Shown here: piece after piece, positions 43,462 to 56,505 of the stretch | Numbering within the stretch: the stretch's first letter is position 1 | Layout: every line of letters begins with the position of its first letter | The notes under the pieces: generated by a model | The model's input: the letters and a program-made list of their open reading frames with translations, nothing else | Database searches by the model: none | Told to the model about the DNA's origin: nothing | Made by a program: the position numbers and the translations under genes | Assembly: GCA_008360975.2 (NCBI GenBank) | Contig: CM039183.1 | Location: forward strand, 46,553,850-46,617,849 | DNA from: Lichenostomus cassidix | Taxonomy: Eukaryota > Chordata > Aves > Passeriformes > Meliphagidae | Direction of reading: 5' to 3' | DNA length: 64,000 bases

Positions 43462-44770
43462 AATCCCACTCACTTTTCCGAGTTACTTTCCCAGTTTCCC
43501 TTCATCCCTGGAATGCTGGTTAAATGCGCGTCGCCGGCAGCGAGACCAGAAAGCAGAAACTGCTTTCCGATCCCACTTTCTCCGCGCTGATGCCGGGGTG
43601 CCTTCCTGCCCCAGCGGGGCACGCAGCCCTACAGCCGGCCCGCACAACTTTCCCCGCGCTCCCCTATCTCCGCTGGCGCTCCCGCCGCTGCCCGCAGCCG
43701 CCCTGGGGAGGAGGCGGCAGCGGCGGGGCCGCGCGGGCGACTGGAGCTTCGTGCATCCTCCGGCGGCGGCGGATGAGCCGAGCTGCGGCAGGTCACCGGC
43801 GCTGCCCCCGCCTTCCCCGGATGCCGCCGGAGCTCTCTCTCCCTTCCCTGCCACTGGTACCCTGAGCGGTGCTCCCCGCCCGGGTCCTCCTTCCCCTCTA
43901 TCCCGGAGGCGCCTGACGCGCCGCCCGCAGATCTCCTGCGGCTCCTCCCGGTGCGGCTTCTCCCCGCTCCTCCTCCGCGCCCGCCACCCCGCTGCCAGCC
44001 CCCTGCCCCGGCTCTCCCCGAGGCCTTTCCAACTTTCTCCGCCGGCCGCCCGCGGTCCCGGCCGCCGGCCGCCCGCCTGCCCTGCCCGACCCGCCGAGGG
44101 CGCGGGGAGGCGGCGTGCGGCCGGCCGGGGGCAAGGCAGCCTGGCCGGGCAGCCGCTCGGGGCTGCCACCGCTCCGCAGGCTCTGCGCCGGGCTTGCCCG
44201 TCCCCGCTCCCCGCGGCAAGGGAACGCCGAGGGGGCACAGCCCAGGGAACTGCCCCCCGGCGCCCTTGGCACAGCCGGACCGACGGCGGCGCGGGCCGCC
44301 CCGCGGGGGCACCGAGCCCTCGGCGGTGGCAGCGGGGCCCCTTGGCGGGGCGCAGGGGCTCGGAGCGGTGCTGTCCCGGGCGGCGGCGATGCCCCGGGAA
44401 GCGGCGCGGCAGGCGGGAGGCGCCAGGCCCTCTCCCCCGCGCCGCCGGGGCTGCCCGGGGCCGCTGAGGCGCCGCGCGCTCCCACCAAGGCCGGGCTCGC
44501 AGCGCCCCCGCCGGGCCGCCGCGGGAAGTGCCGCCAGCCCCGGCCCGGCGCGCCGCCCCAGCTGCCCTGTCGACCCCAGCGGGGCGAGGCGGGAACCCCT
44601 GACATTGCCATTTAAAACTGCTTGAAACTTGCTTTCTTGCCAAGATCCCTCCCCATGCGGGCTGCGGGGAGCTGGGCACAGACGGTGGGGCACCCGCCAG
44701 CGGTCCGCAGCACAGGGGTGCCGGAGGAGGGGCGCGCTCCCTTCTGTAACTTGGCGGGGGGTTATTCTGA

Positions 44771-45579
44771 CAGGTTTCCTGAAAGGACCTTTTTGAGCAG
44801 ACTTAGGCGCACATTTGTCCTCAGCTGGCCACAGGATTGCGCAGCACAGCGGCGTTCTCACAGAAAGCATTTCAGTGCGAGGTGTTTGGGAAAGGTTAGC
44901 TACTTACCTGCGGTTAAAATGCAGCCTCTGGCTATAAAGCCCAGCGATCGCAGGTTCGTCTGCTAAAGGCAGAAAGGGAGGAAGAGCATTTTACTCCTTT
45001 CAAAATCTCCTTCCGTCCCTCTTATTTTCCCATTTTCCCTGAATCTTATTTTTCTTCCAGACCGCACAATATGTCAAACCCTCTTCTCAGCCCAGAGACG
45101 GATTGAAGCAGCAATTATCTTCCCTTCACAGACCTGGTGAAAGACTGACAGCACCGGCAAAATTAGCAAGGAGGTTCTGTGATCTGGAGCTGGAACTGAT
45201 GGTGTGAGTGGCAGGAAAAACTGACTGATGCAGCTCCTACTCATAGGTCTTATTGACAATACATACAGAATTATATCACTTTTATGTTTGCATTTTGGAA
45301 GGGTCTTGAAAGGCTTTAAAGGTATTGGAAATGTTATTATTCAGGTGTGCTTGGTAAAAGGGTAAGACCCTTCTGACAGGACAGCAGGGGGAGAATTGGT
45401 GCACACCCATTGGACTGTGGAGTCTGGCAGAGGTTACAACACTGTGAAACTTTCTGGTAGTGTTTGACACTGCTTTTGGTTTCACAAAATTAGTTCACCT
45501 GTCAGCAAGTACAGTAAAGTTTTATGTGATGTTGAAATACCCAAATAAACAACAATAAAAATAAAATGTTATGTCCACC
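44771..45579. other. Upstream flank of the CpG island
   Basis: GC content falls quickly here. A TATA-like GCTATAAAGC lies at 44931-44940 and a consensus donor CAG|GTAAGT on the minus strand at 44902-44910. Either could belong to a distal promoter or an upstream non-coding exon, but I see no partner acceptor. Confidence 0.4.
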
Positions 45580-45850
45580 TTAAAGAAAGGAAATCAGAAG
45601 TCCAGGGAGCAAAAGACTGGTCACCTCACCTCAATCCTCCAGGGGAAATCTGGGACAAGTGTTTGTGAAGACTTACATCAATTTTTGGTGGGAAGTTAGA
45701 CAGTGTTCCTCAGGGGTTGATACTGGTTCCAGCACTGCGCAACATCTTCACTGATACTTCCAGCGACGAGGTGGAGTACACACTCAGGGAGTTCCCAGAC
45801 AACACCAAATTGGGGGCAGGGGGGAGGGTAGTCAATATGTCAGGAAGGTA
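45580..45850 (+). mobile_element. CR1 LINE ORF2 reverse-transcriptase fragment
   Basis: CTGGTCACCTCACCTCAATC is followed by GTGTTCCTCAGGGGTTGATA and CTGGTTCCAGCACTGCGCAA, which match the CR1 reverse-transcriptase region. At about 45727-45813 the frame still reads like the conserved segment, including NIFTD and a decayed FADD-like box reading FPDNTKLG. It is internal to the element, lacks a 3' end, and is inactive. Confidence 0.85.
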
Positions 45851-46831
45851 ATTCAAGAGTAAAGAAGGAAGAAAGTCAAAGAGTGGCACAGCAGAAAATG
45901 GAGGCATGTTTTGATTTATAACAGCAAATTCATTTTGAAAAATACCTTTATGTGCTTTTTATTAAGTGTAGTGATATTATTCAGGAACCCTTAGAGTTGT
46001 TTATTTTTTCCATCTTCAAGACTTATTTGATTATTGACACATTAAAGAAGGAGAATGGCCATTTGCTCTGGATACCTGACTGCTGTTCAGTGTTTTGAAT
46101 CATACACTAATATAATTGATGGTTGAAACAAAACTAGACAAGAACACAAACACTTAGGAAAGTACTCCCACACTGGATGAATGTAAGGAAGACTCTGAAA
46201 TGAATACAATTCCATCAAGACACTTGTGAAGGTGTTCAGGTAGAACAAGAAACTCAGATTCACACACAGAATGAATACCCCATGATGATGTTGCGTAGAA
46301 TAATGTGCAGGGAATGAGTGGAAGCTAATATTTCTGTCCTATTTTTAAAAGAACAGAAACAGGCTCTCAAATATTTTTCTAGGGTTTCCACTAGGGCCCA
46401 AGGTGAATAATTCACTAGAACTGCTCATACACAATGGCAAATGTTTGCAGAACCAGGCTATTAATTCAGGTAAATAGAGCTATTTATACTTGTGTGTAAA
46501 ATGTTGCAATTATTTGACTTTACATGGTATACATTGGCAAAGAGTCCAGAGGGAAATAACAATGACTGTGAGAGAAGGATTGAATATATCCAATGTCTTA
46601 TCCAAACTGTTAATCGTAAAAAAACATATAGCAACATAGCTCGGCATCTAGAGGAAGATTTGCCCATGTAAGCTCTGCAGAGAAATAAATTTGGAACTTC
46701 AAAAACTGATATACATCATGTCAATTCCCACAGCTGTACTAGCTCTAATGGAAAGTACTATCTGTTAAGTGTTCTGGAGATTGACTTTTCCTCATTAAAA
46801 AAATCAAATGACCATTATTTAAAGTACTCTT

Positions 46832-47205
46832 TCATAGAAGATTAGGAAAATTTAGATTGGAAAGGACCCGTGGGAGTCACCCAGTCCCATACCCCACTCA
46901 GAGCAGACCGAATTGCAAACGGGCTCGCCCCGTTGACTTCTGAAAATACACAGGGATGAAGTTCCCCAGCCTTTCTGGGTGGTCTCTTCCATCACTGACC
47001 TACTCTCACCATGAAGAATTTCTTCCTCTTGTCTGGTCAAAGCAATTGTGACCTTGTCTCATGTCCTTTTGCTGAGCTCCTTTAAGAATGGTTTGGTTCT
47101 GTCTTCTCTATGGCTGTCCCCATAGGCAGTGAAAGACTGCAATTTGGTTCCCTTTCCCTTTTCATATGTAAGATAAACATAAGTTCTCCTAGCCTCTTCT
47201 CATAT
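46832..47205 (-). mobile_element. CR1 LINE 3' end fragment (minus orientation)
   Basis: TCATAGAAGATTAGG and AGATTGGAAAGGACCC mark the reversed 3' end. Further landmarks are CCCAGCCTTTCTGGGTGGTC, ATGAAGAATTTCTTCCTCTT, TGTCTCATGTCCTTTTGCTG and a distal CTCCTAGCCTCTTCTCAT that fits the 'lead-in' of CR1. It lies about 1 kb from the reverse-transcriptase piece, in opposite orientation, so the two are separate insertions or were rearranged. Confidence 0.88.
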
Positions 47206-50200
47206 TTTGTCAGCAGAAAAAAATATGAAAACATGCTGTTTGTGAGGTAAGTAAAAGTGTTATCACAGAAAAGAAAAAAAACCATAAAAAGGAGATTAAT
47301 GAGAATATTGCAACCAGGAATTTATACGAAATGTAAATGTAAAAATAAAACTGTTTACAAAACAGATTTATCACTTAGAATTTTATATAAACAAAGCAAT
47401 GTTTTAATTATAAAGGAAACTTTAAAATATACAAAAACATGACCCCACTCTAAATTTACTCACTATGTTTGTAATAACTTAATGCTCACTGAGACTATTC
47501 AACAGGGAATGTAAAAGGATCTAGCTGATGAAATATCCATTTTTCTTTGTGGTGAATATAAAATTAATTTGGATTTGAGAGTGCATTTGAAACAGAACAT
47601 CTACTTTATTTACTGTGATTCTCCTTTCCCATAAAAATTTACAGGCACTACTTTCAGTTCACTTTTTAAATGAGATAGATAAAGAAACTGAATAGAAATG
47701 GGAATAAATATCCAAATCAAGGCTACTGTTTTCATCAGACCAAGTTCTTTAACAAGAATTCAGTCTAAAACTTATCCTTTTTCCTTAGCAGCAGAAAGAA
47801 AAAGTATAAGAGCCTAGCTTCTTCTCAGACTAGCTAATTCTCCATTAACCAGCCAACTTTGAACACCTTATTTTTGATGTCACAGTCAATGAGAGGTAAA
47901 CGGACTTGCGCAAATCTTACCTTGGCCTTTTGTAACAAAGACTCTATCCTGAAAGAAAACAAAATTAACCTAGACCAAAACAAAAATACACTTTATTCCT
48001 AAAAATATATTGTGACTGCTACTTTACCAGCTGCTGACAGACACCTATTTTCAAAAAGCAATGGTTCCCTAGAATAATTCGGGGTGGGTTTGTCTTTACA
48101 AAGATTAACCACTGACCAACTCTCATTGCTACTAGGTTTGAGCCAGAAGGTCATGCCAATATGGTGTGTACATGGTTGAATTTTACCCAAACTCAAAACA
48201 TTTTCTTCACACTGAATGCTCTATAAGTGAATTGTTTATTATAGGTAAAAATAAGTAGTAATCCTAAATTATTACTAATAGTTGCATTCTTACTACTCCA
48301 TAAGTTTTGGAAGTCCCTAGAAATACCAGCTGAATATCAGCACAGTGGATAGAAAACTAATAAATATTTACACCCTCAAAATTTATAATTTAGTGCTTCC
48401 ATGTGATACTCCAGAAAGCATAATGAAGAAAAAGCTTAAAGCTTTGCTCTCTTGGTCATTTATTTCTGTTTCCTTTTTTCTATGAAGTTCCACTTACTCT
48501 TCTTCAGCAAGAAGAGCTTCTTCATCAGACACATGCACAAATCATGAAACAACAATCTTTATGTGGCTTTCAAGCTGGATTTTTTTTTCCAGTGAGAAAT
48601 TGAATTCAAAGCATTAGCTAATGCCTAACAAAATTGAACTCACAGTCACTATAGTCATAGGCCTTAAACAAATATGTTGTGAAAATCCACAAACATCAAG
48701 CATCAGGTTTCCAGGAAACCAAAGAGAAGAAAAGGATTTGATAAAATGGGCAAAAATGAATCCACCATTTCTAACTAACCTGTGCAACTTGCCCTATTAC
48801 TTGTGGCACTGGCTGTAACTACCAGCTGGAATTACTGTGGAAGAGAAAGCATATGTCAGGGAAGGGGAAATCCTTCAACCCTCCAGAAATTATCCTCTCC
48901 TTACCAAAAGCATCCTCCAGTGTCCTAGGACCTCAAGATAGTATCCTGACCCCGGGAGATATTAGGGAAAAACCCCCACCATTCAGTTCAGACCAGCTGA
49001 GCCTTCACACTGCTCCCAGAGCAGTGTCACCCATTTGTCCTACAGAGCTTCATCAGAGATGCCCTATGACAGACACCTAGTTTCTCCTATGTTTGTTTTT
49101 ACTCTGGCTCCCTTCAGCAACCTATATGAAAAAGCCCAGATTTATAAAATTTTTAGGGGAAGATAGACAGAAAATAATATTTTCAAAATTACTCAGAACC
49201 CAGACTCTCTTAAGTAAATATACATTAAAACTCTATTCTTAAACTTCTTTCTGTTAGGTGCATGCATAGCTGATAGTAGAGACTGGCTGTTCCTATTACC
49301 TGCTAACGTGTTCATTTCCCTTATTCCATGGGCTCTTTCTCTAACTACTCCATTCTTCTATCCTTCTTCCACATCTATTATCCCAACCAAAATTCTGCAG
49401 TTCTGTCTGCCTCATGGACTGTGTTATTTCACCATCACCTATTTCTACAATTCCTCCCCTTTTCCTTTACAACATCCCTGCAGAATGTATTTTTTGTTCA
49501 CACTTCTCACTTCCAGTTATTTTCTCCTTCTCTCACTATGCCCAGATCTAATTCTTTCCCCCAACAACTCCAACAAAAACAGGTAAGTTGGAAAATTTCC
49601 TTGTAATGTTTTTTTCTGTTCATATACTTATTTTTTACTTAGGCACCTGCTACCTAGACAGAATATCAAAAAAAAGCTAGAGGGACTTCTTGTCTGATTC
49701 AACATGGCCATTGCTACATGTGGTTTTCACGAAGGGTGAAAGCACCATCCTAGCTTTGCCTTTCTCTCCTGAGCTCAGCTACTGTAGAAGTTACAAACAC
49801 ACAGAGCTTCCTGAGTGGCACTTCAAACACAGTGTTAAAACAGGAGCTGTGCAAGGTAGACATCAGGAAGAGAAAAGAAGCAAATACTTATTCTGTTTTC
49901 TTGAGGGTCATTGAACATAAAGTGCTTCCTCACAGAAAGAAGGCATTATTATCCAGGTGGCTATTAGGTAAAAATTACTGGAGTGAAACAGTACTGCAGT
50001 TACTGCAGGTTACTAGTCATGATTTGTCCTGTCACAAACCTGAATCCATCACTTCAGCAGGACCAAAAGTCCTGGCACTAGAGAAGGAACCAGCTGGCAT
50101 GAAAACATGAACCAAGTATGTTAGACCACCTGAAACAGCTAAGGATTTGGCTCCTGGCTTTGAAATAAAGAGTCCTGATACTGCTGAGACTGTGAAGAAG

Positions 50201-50503
50201 CTCCATCAAAAAATTTGAAAGCTCCCACTATGCCATTTCAAAATAAAGACAGGATAAATTGTTTGGATTTATGCAAAAGCTTTTCTCCAAATAATCAATG
50301 TTTGAAAGAATCAAATATTTCCTTAATTCCCCCCAGACAGTCCCATTCTGAATGAGTAACGAGAAATTAATCATCCTGTCAAAATAAATGCTGTGAGACC
50401 TTTTAGTCAGGCTCACCCCTCTCTCCATAATAGATTTTTGTCAGTCATTCAACTAGGTGTCCCAAAAGACAGCACTGCATCTCAGCTCCTGCCTTTTGTA
50501 TGG

Positions 50504-50560
50504 TCTTTTTTTTCCCTGAGTTTTTTTTTTTTTTTGGGGGGGGGTGTTTGTTTGTTTTTG
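50504..50560. repeat. Poly-T / poly-G / (TTTG)n low-complexity tract
   Basis: Two T runs separated by CCCTGAG, then nine G, then TGTTTGTTTG. Prone to slippage and sequencing error. Confidence 0.9.
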
Positions 50561-53500
50561 GCTTTTTTTGTCTGGGACTCATTTTGACATCCCTTGATGT
50601 GTCAGGAGTCAATGCCACACCACAGGAGCCAGACCCATCACACCCTCCCTGCCTCCACTGAGTGCCACAGCACCACGCAGCACCAGCTCTTCATTAAGTC
50701 CGTGTTGATTCCAGTCTTCCTGCAGCTGATACCCAGGATCTTCCTGACACAAGCAGACACAGCTGGTGCATCTGTGGGGTTTTGACTGCTCAGATGGATA
50801 AATACAAGGCTAGCAGAATGTAATAAGGAATTAACAAACAATTATTCTCACAGTAATATGAGTTCATTTACACCACACATATTTCTGCTGAAGTTGATAT
50901 AACACTATAGTTAGAAATGTGACTAAGAAAAGGGAAGAAGTAACTTGGGTTTTCTGTTCCTCTGAGTCATGACAGCAAAAAGAACCTGGAGTTTTTCTGT
51001 TGATACAAATCAGGATGCTGGGTTTTATCTCCAGGGAGCACATCCATTTCATATTTTTGATGTCTTAGATTTTAATTCCTTTTCAACAACCAATAGCTCC
51101 ACAGAAGTTTTTTTATCTTTGTATTACTGGGTCTTCATTTCTCTATAGTATGCATGCAGTTTCCATTAATTTACAAACACTCATTAGTGAACCATCATGT
51201 ATCCTTAATTATCAGTTTATATTTGAAATGAATCTGGGAAGACTGGTGAGGTTTAGAGACTTTGGCTGCAGAAAAAAAGACAGATCTGAGAGTTAACCTC
51301 TGCACCTCTGGTGGGAGAAGACAAGAGAAAAATGAGTTACAAAGCCAATAACTTTCAAATTTAAAAAATATATGTGCAAATCACTGATGCTTTTTAACCC
51401 TGGAAGTGTTGGTAAGGGGATGGAGAAATGTTTTCTTTCCTTCCAGGTTTCTGTAGACTTTCACATCTTATCCACTTCAGGTGAGTATGAGCTATGGGAG
51501 TGTTGTAGAAGTGAAAAGGGGCTGCACACATCAGATTATCCAAACTGTGACACCAACTCTGATCTAGACAAGGGTCAAACCTAGCCCAGAAATAGCCTCA
51601 TTGGCAACACCTTGGCATTTGTCGACATCCTGATTCTTGTCATTATTTCAAGCTGTCCCATTCAGAAGACACAATTTTAAGCCTATAGCTCTGTTTTTTG
51701 AGTATCTGAGAAAAGCTGTATCTCAGTTTGGTGGACCAAGGACATTTCTGAGCTCCCAGATGTCCAGGTAAATTCTCCAGCCATATCACCTCTTACCAGA
51801 GTAGAATTTGGGGGTCCAATTAGTTATCTTTGCATTAACTCATATGGTAAGAACAGCAGTCTGGAAGACAGCTATTGCTGATGTCAACCAAAACCTCTAT
51901 TCAGATGTTTGAGAGGAGACCAAAGTACATCATGAAGCACACCCACCTCTCCATCTAACAAGCTTCTGCAATCTTGCTGATGATTTGAGACAGGCCAAAT
52001 CATGTCCTCAAGTTTCAAGACTCTGATTTGGAATTGAGAGTCAAGGTTTGATCTAAAGCTAACATAATGATGCATTAGCTTATTTTGGATTAATCAAATA
52101 TTAAGGCACTTCCTGTTTCATTCAAGCTCCGTTGAAGGCCAGGTAGATTAAGGCATCTTAGTCTCTGACCAGTCTTAGCTTTAAAAAGCCAGCATTGGTT
52201 CAGGCTGGTCAGCTGAAGTGTCAGAAGTATCCTGAGGAGATGTGCTGTAATGAATAATTTTTCCTCTTTACAGAATATAAAAAGCCAGCTCTTTCTAGTG
52301 ATGACAGTCAATAAGTTCATAAGGCAATTTGTAGTTTATCTTTCCATTAGCAGGCATGTAAGATACTGTTGTGGACATTCCCTGTCTTTTGCAATAAAAG
52401 CTCACCTTTCTCACAGCAGCAAAAAATCAAGCCAAAGGAAGCTCCATCAGCTCCAGCCCAGGCAAAACGCCCTACCTTCAGTGAAGGGTTCATGGGTTTT
52501 GTGTAACAAGCTCTTAACAAAATCCCATTTCACACAAATGAGCTCCTTTACTTTCAGAAAAAGATAGTCCTCTATGGGTGCTTTCAATCAGAGCTTTTAA
52601 ACTCTAAAGTCCCTATTTCATGGATATTTTCTCCCTTAGGCACTGCTGTGCTGAGCTACCCACTGCCTGTCTACTGTAATTGCAGGAGGGATCATTGGAG
52701 GTGGCACATTTTTGACGGTAAGAGCAAGAGAGATGCTAAAGATTTTTGTGATTAGATAAGGAATACAAAATGGAAGATCCCATCAATGTGATCAAAGAAA
52801 ACTGTAGAAGTGGAATATATGTGTATCTGTGCTCTGTCTAGTAATTCAGCCTCAACACATATGAATGTAAATTTTAATGAATAATTAATTTAATGAAAAA
52901 TTTTAAATAAAATTTTAAGGGCACTTTATACAAAACATGTAGATAAACCTTTGCTATGCTAGAAGACTTCACTGAACTTCCAGCATAAACTAAATCTGAA
53001 CACTGGCTTACTCCTAACTGAGGTGTATAGCAATGAACAGTGTTTATAGATGCCAGACTGAGGATGCTTGGGGCTTTCAGAGCTCTGAAAAGTAAAGATA
53101 GAACACCATACTATCTTCATTTTGCCTCTGCCGGAAGTACAAATGGAAAAATGTGTATTTTTCCACTGCAAACTGAAAACATTTAATGCTGTTCTTTTAA
53201 CATGGTCTAATCTGACCTATGTTTCAACAATCTCTGCAATTCCCCTGAGATGTAACACCCCTAAAACATTGATGGAGCTGTCAGTCAAAGATGTGGCCTC
53301 TAAAGTGCTAATTCTGATAGCTGTTTAAAGACGTATTACTCCATTAACATAGCACAACTGCTTGTCACACATGCTGCTTTATATGCTAAAATAAATATAA
53401 GGAGGAACATTTTGCTTTATTTACTTACCTCCCCCTCTTGGAGTGGCAAACAGCTCACACTCATGGCATTGCACATCCACTGGAAATTGTCACACAGAGA

Positions 53501-56424
53501 TGACAGCAGTTTATGTGTTCCCTCCCTATTTGCATCTAATGTAATTGTATTGAACGTTTGCTGTAGCAAGATCTTATTACAGCAAAAACAAACAAAAAAG
53601 GAACACACCGAGGAGGAATATTTACTATTGCTTTGGCAGTTCTCAGTTCAACTTAATTTTGAAGATTTTAATTTCATGAGGAAGAATGTAAAAGCTTCCT
53701 TATTTCCTCAGACTTTTACTGCTAGAATAAACAAAAAAGAGCAAGGTCTTGCAACAATCATTCTTGACAGCAGTGCACTGTAAAAATGATAATAATATTT
53801 AGAAACTGGTAATGGCAGTATCATTTTTGTACTTTACAACAGGAACACCACAAATACATCAGCCTCTGTTAATAGCAATGCTAGTGAACCAAAACAAGTC
53901 ATTGAAGTGTAGCATTCTGAAGATCACTGAAGTGACTTAAGCATTATAAATTCAATTCTGTTTTGCTTCAAATTATTTTAGTTTCTTTATCAAAAATATT
54001 TTTTCAAGTCTTTAAAGGGGTAACCCAGCAGTTAATTTAATTTTCCTTTTCAGTTGAAGCACTAGCTCTTGCAGACTGTGCTGCCTAACCCAGTGTCGTC
54101 AGCAAATTATCTCAAGTGCATCTTAAGCAGTTCTGCATATTTCAGCACAAGTTTTCTTTGAAAAGATGACTTACGTAGATCCATCTGCAAGAAGAAGCTC
54201 ATTTGGTGAGTTTGACTTCAACAGACACTTGAATGTCTTGCAAAATAGAGGCAGACTCTGAACCTGAAGTAATTTCCTTTTTGAATGCTGCTAGATGATT
54301 GTTATTGAGAAGGAAAGGAAGGAGGGGTAAAGCATGCCTGGAAAACATTATTGCTGGTCACTAGCCTGAACTGCTTTGAGAAGAATTGTTCACTCACTTG
54401 AGCAGATATTTTTCTCCAAGTATTCCAGTGATCATACAGATTAAGTTTTTGGCCCTGTTTAGCCATCTCCATTTTTTCAAAGTAACAGTCAGACCACTAC
54501 AGAGACCACAAATAATTTTGAGCAGTTGGAAAGTAATGACTTGAGATTTAATTCCTTAAGTGAGCTGCCTAGTATTCTTTGCCTCTGTAGCTATCATTGT
54601 GTTTTCAATCCAGAATATTCAGAAATCATGAACTAAGTCTGATGTTTGATGACATTAATTTGATTTTCATGACAGCTGGGTTTTTTTCACATGGGCGGCT
54701 TAGAATGTGAACGAGTTCCTTTTCTCTCCTTTTTTTTTTCTTTTCGTTCAGAACGAAAGGTATGATTTTCACAAAATCACTTGCTTTGGTGATTGGAGTT
54801 TTAGTAAACTTTAGTAAACTTTGCACTGCCAGAGGTAGAGTAGAATCACCTCCCTCAACCTCTTGATACAGTCCAGGATATGGTTAGCATTTTATTACTG
54901 TAGTCACTACAAACAGTAAGACATTACTATATTAGCAATTGTTTCTGACTTTATTGCTTCCCATTTGAATGCCAGAATAAACACACAGAGATCCCAAAGA
55001 ATGGCAGGAGTGAAACTCTGAACATTTGATCCTGCCTGTGGCCATGACAGGCTGTGCTAAGCCAAGGCCACCATGTGGCTTCACCCCATTTTTGGCTCGA
55101 CCCCACGGATGCTCAACACAGACACAGGGCTCTGTCTGTATAGCTGCTTATGGGGAAAGGATGGAAATAAGCATTCCTGCTTCCCTGCCTTCCCTCCACC
55201 ACAAACAGCCTGGCAGTCATCTGAGTAGCAGGGACCTGTCATGCCTGCCTTCATCAATAACAAAATTAAAATCTTGATTGCCATTAAAGAAGGGGGGTTT
55301 TTTGCATTTTTGTTAGGCTGTAACAAGCATTTCAACTGTTCATTTGTGTTAATGTTGCAAGATGGGGTGTAACCTGTAGACTAACTAATTAAATGCTCTT
55401 TGATTTTGAGTGAAGTGTTTGGTACAGTCTAGACAACAGAGTCTAATTAGCGCTGGATGTTTAATGGAACTAAAGACCCATGAAAAGCAAAAGGTGCTGA
55501 AATAAAAAGTCAGTGAGAGAGATGTGAAGACAAATGAGAGTGAAATAAGGAAAACAAAATAACTCTTTGCTGTGCTAGAATTACCATTCCCTCAGAAAAT
55601 GAACCCCCTATATTAATTATGAAAATTTGAAAAAATCTCATCAACTCCAATGTCCAGCTGTTTAGAGTAATATAATGGAAAGCTATCCAAAACCCATTAT
55701 GTCAGCAAGCAACAAATTAAGGCATTTCACACTATCTCACTGCATTCAATTTCTTCCAGGCAACAAATTCACCCCAGTATTTTTACAATGGAATAAAACC
55801 TCTGTGTGTATTGCTTTGTGAGCTATGATTCACAGCCTCTCAGCAGGAAATTGAATGTTTGCCTTAGCAGCACCTTCTTCTATCTGTAAACATAGCCAGT
55901 TTGTCATTTTCCTTAGCTGAAAAAATGTGGATGCAACTTTCTACTAGTACATAGTTAAGTCCACAAATAATAAAAAAAAAATTAAAAATCCCTATAGATT
56001 GGTTTACTACATAGCTTTAAACCAACCAAGTTTTATTAAATGCATGTGCTGTCTCTGAGAAGGGACTAAGCTGAATGATTTAGGAATAACAAAACCAGAT
56101 TGCACCGCCAGCTCTGCACTAATTCCATGGTATTATCATCTGCTGAAGACCTGGGAGGAAGCTGTACCAAATCAATGCTAAAAGCCATGGCCCATTTTAT
56201 TTTTCAGCACCTCTCATTCCCAGGAACCACCTTGTTTTGCAAAGAGGAGTTAGTTTTAGTTTTAGGTTTGGTGGCACACTTGGTTTTCTTCTCTTTTCTT
56301 TTAGGGCTTTTCAGTGTATTTTCAGTTTATTTATTCTGAAGAAAAGAAAGTGAAAAATGGAATCAGGAGGCCAGTAGTATATTGTATGTATACTACCAAT
56401 ACTAGCTCCTGAACAGGATGCTTA

Positions 56425-56505
56425 AAAAAAAAACCCCTAAACTACCAAACAAAACCCCCCACCAAAACACAAACAAACCAACCCAAAGAAAACAAACACG
56501 CAAGG
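56425..56505. repeat. A/C-rich low-complexity tract
   Basis: A and C runs almost without G or T (AAACCCC, CAAACAAACC types), resembling the tracts at 8083 and 58465. Confidence 0.85.

Noticed and set aside
43483..44870. Several frames of about 220-410 codons on both strands
   Set aside because: They overlap on opposite strands in very GC-rich island DNA where stop codons are scarce. The products are Pro/Ala/Gly/Arg-rich with no recognisable domain.
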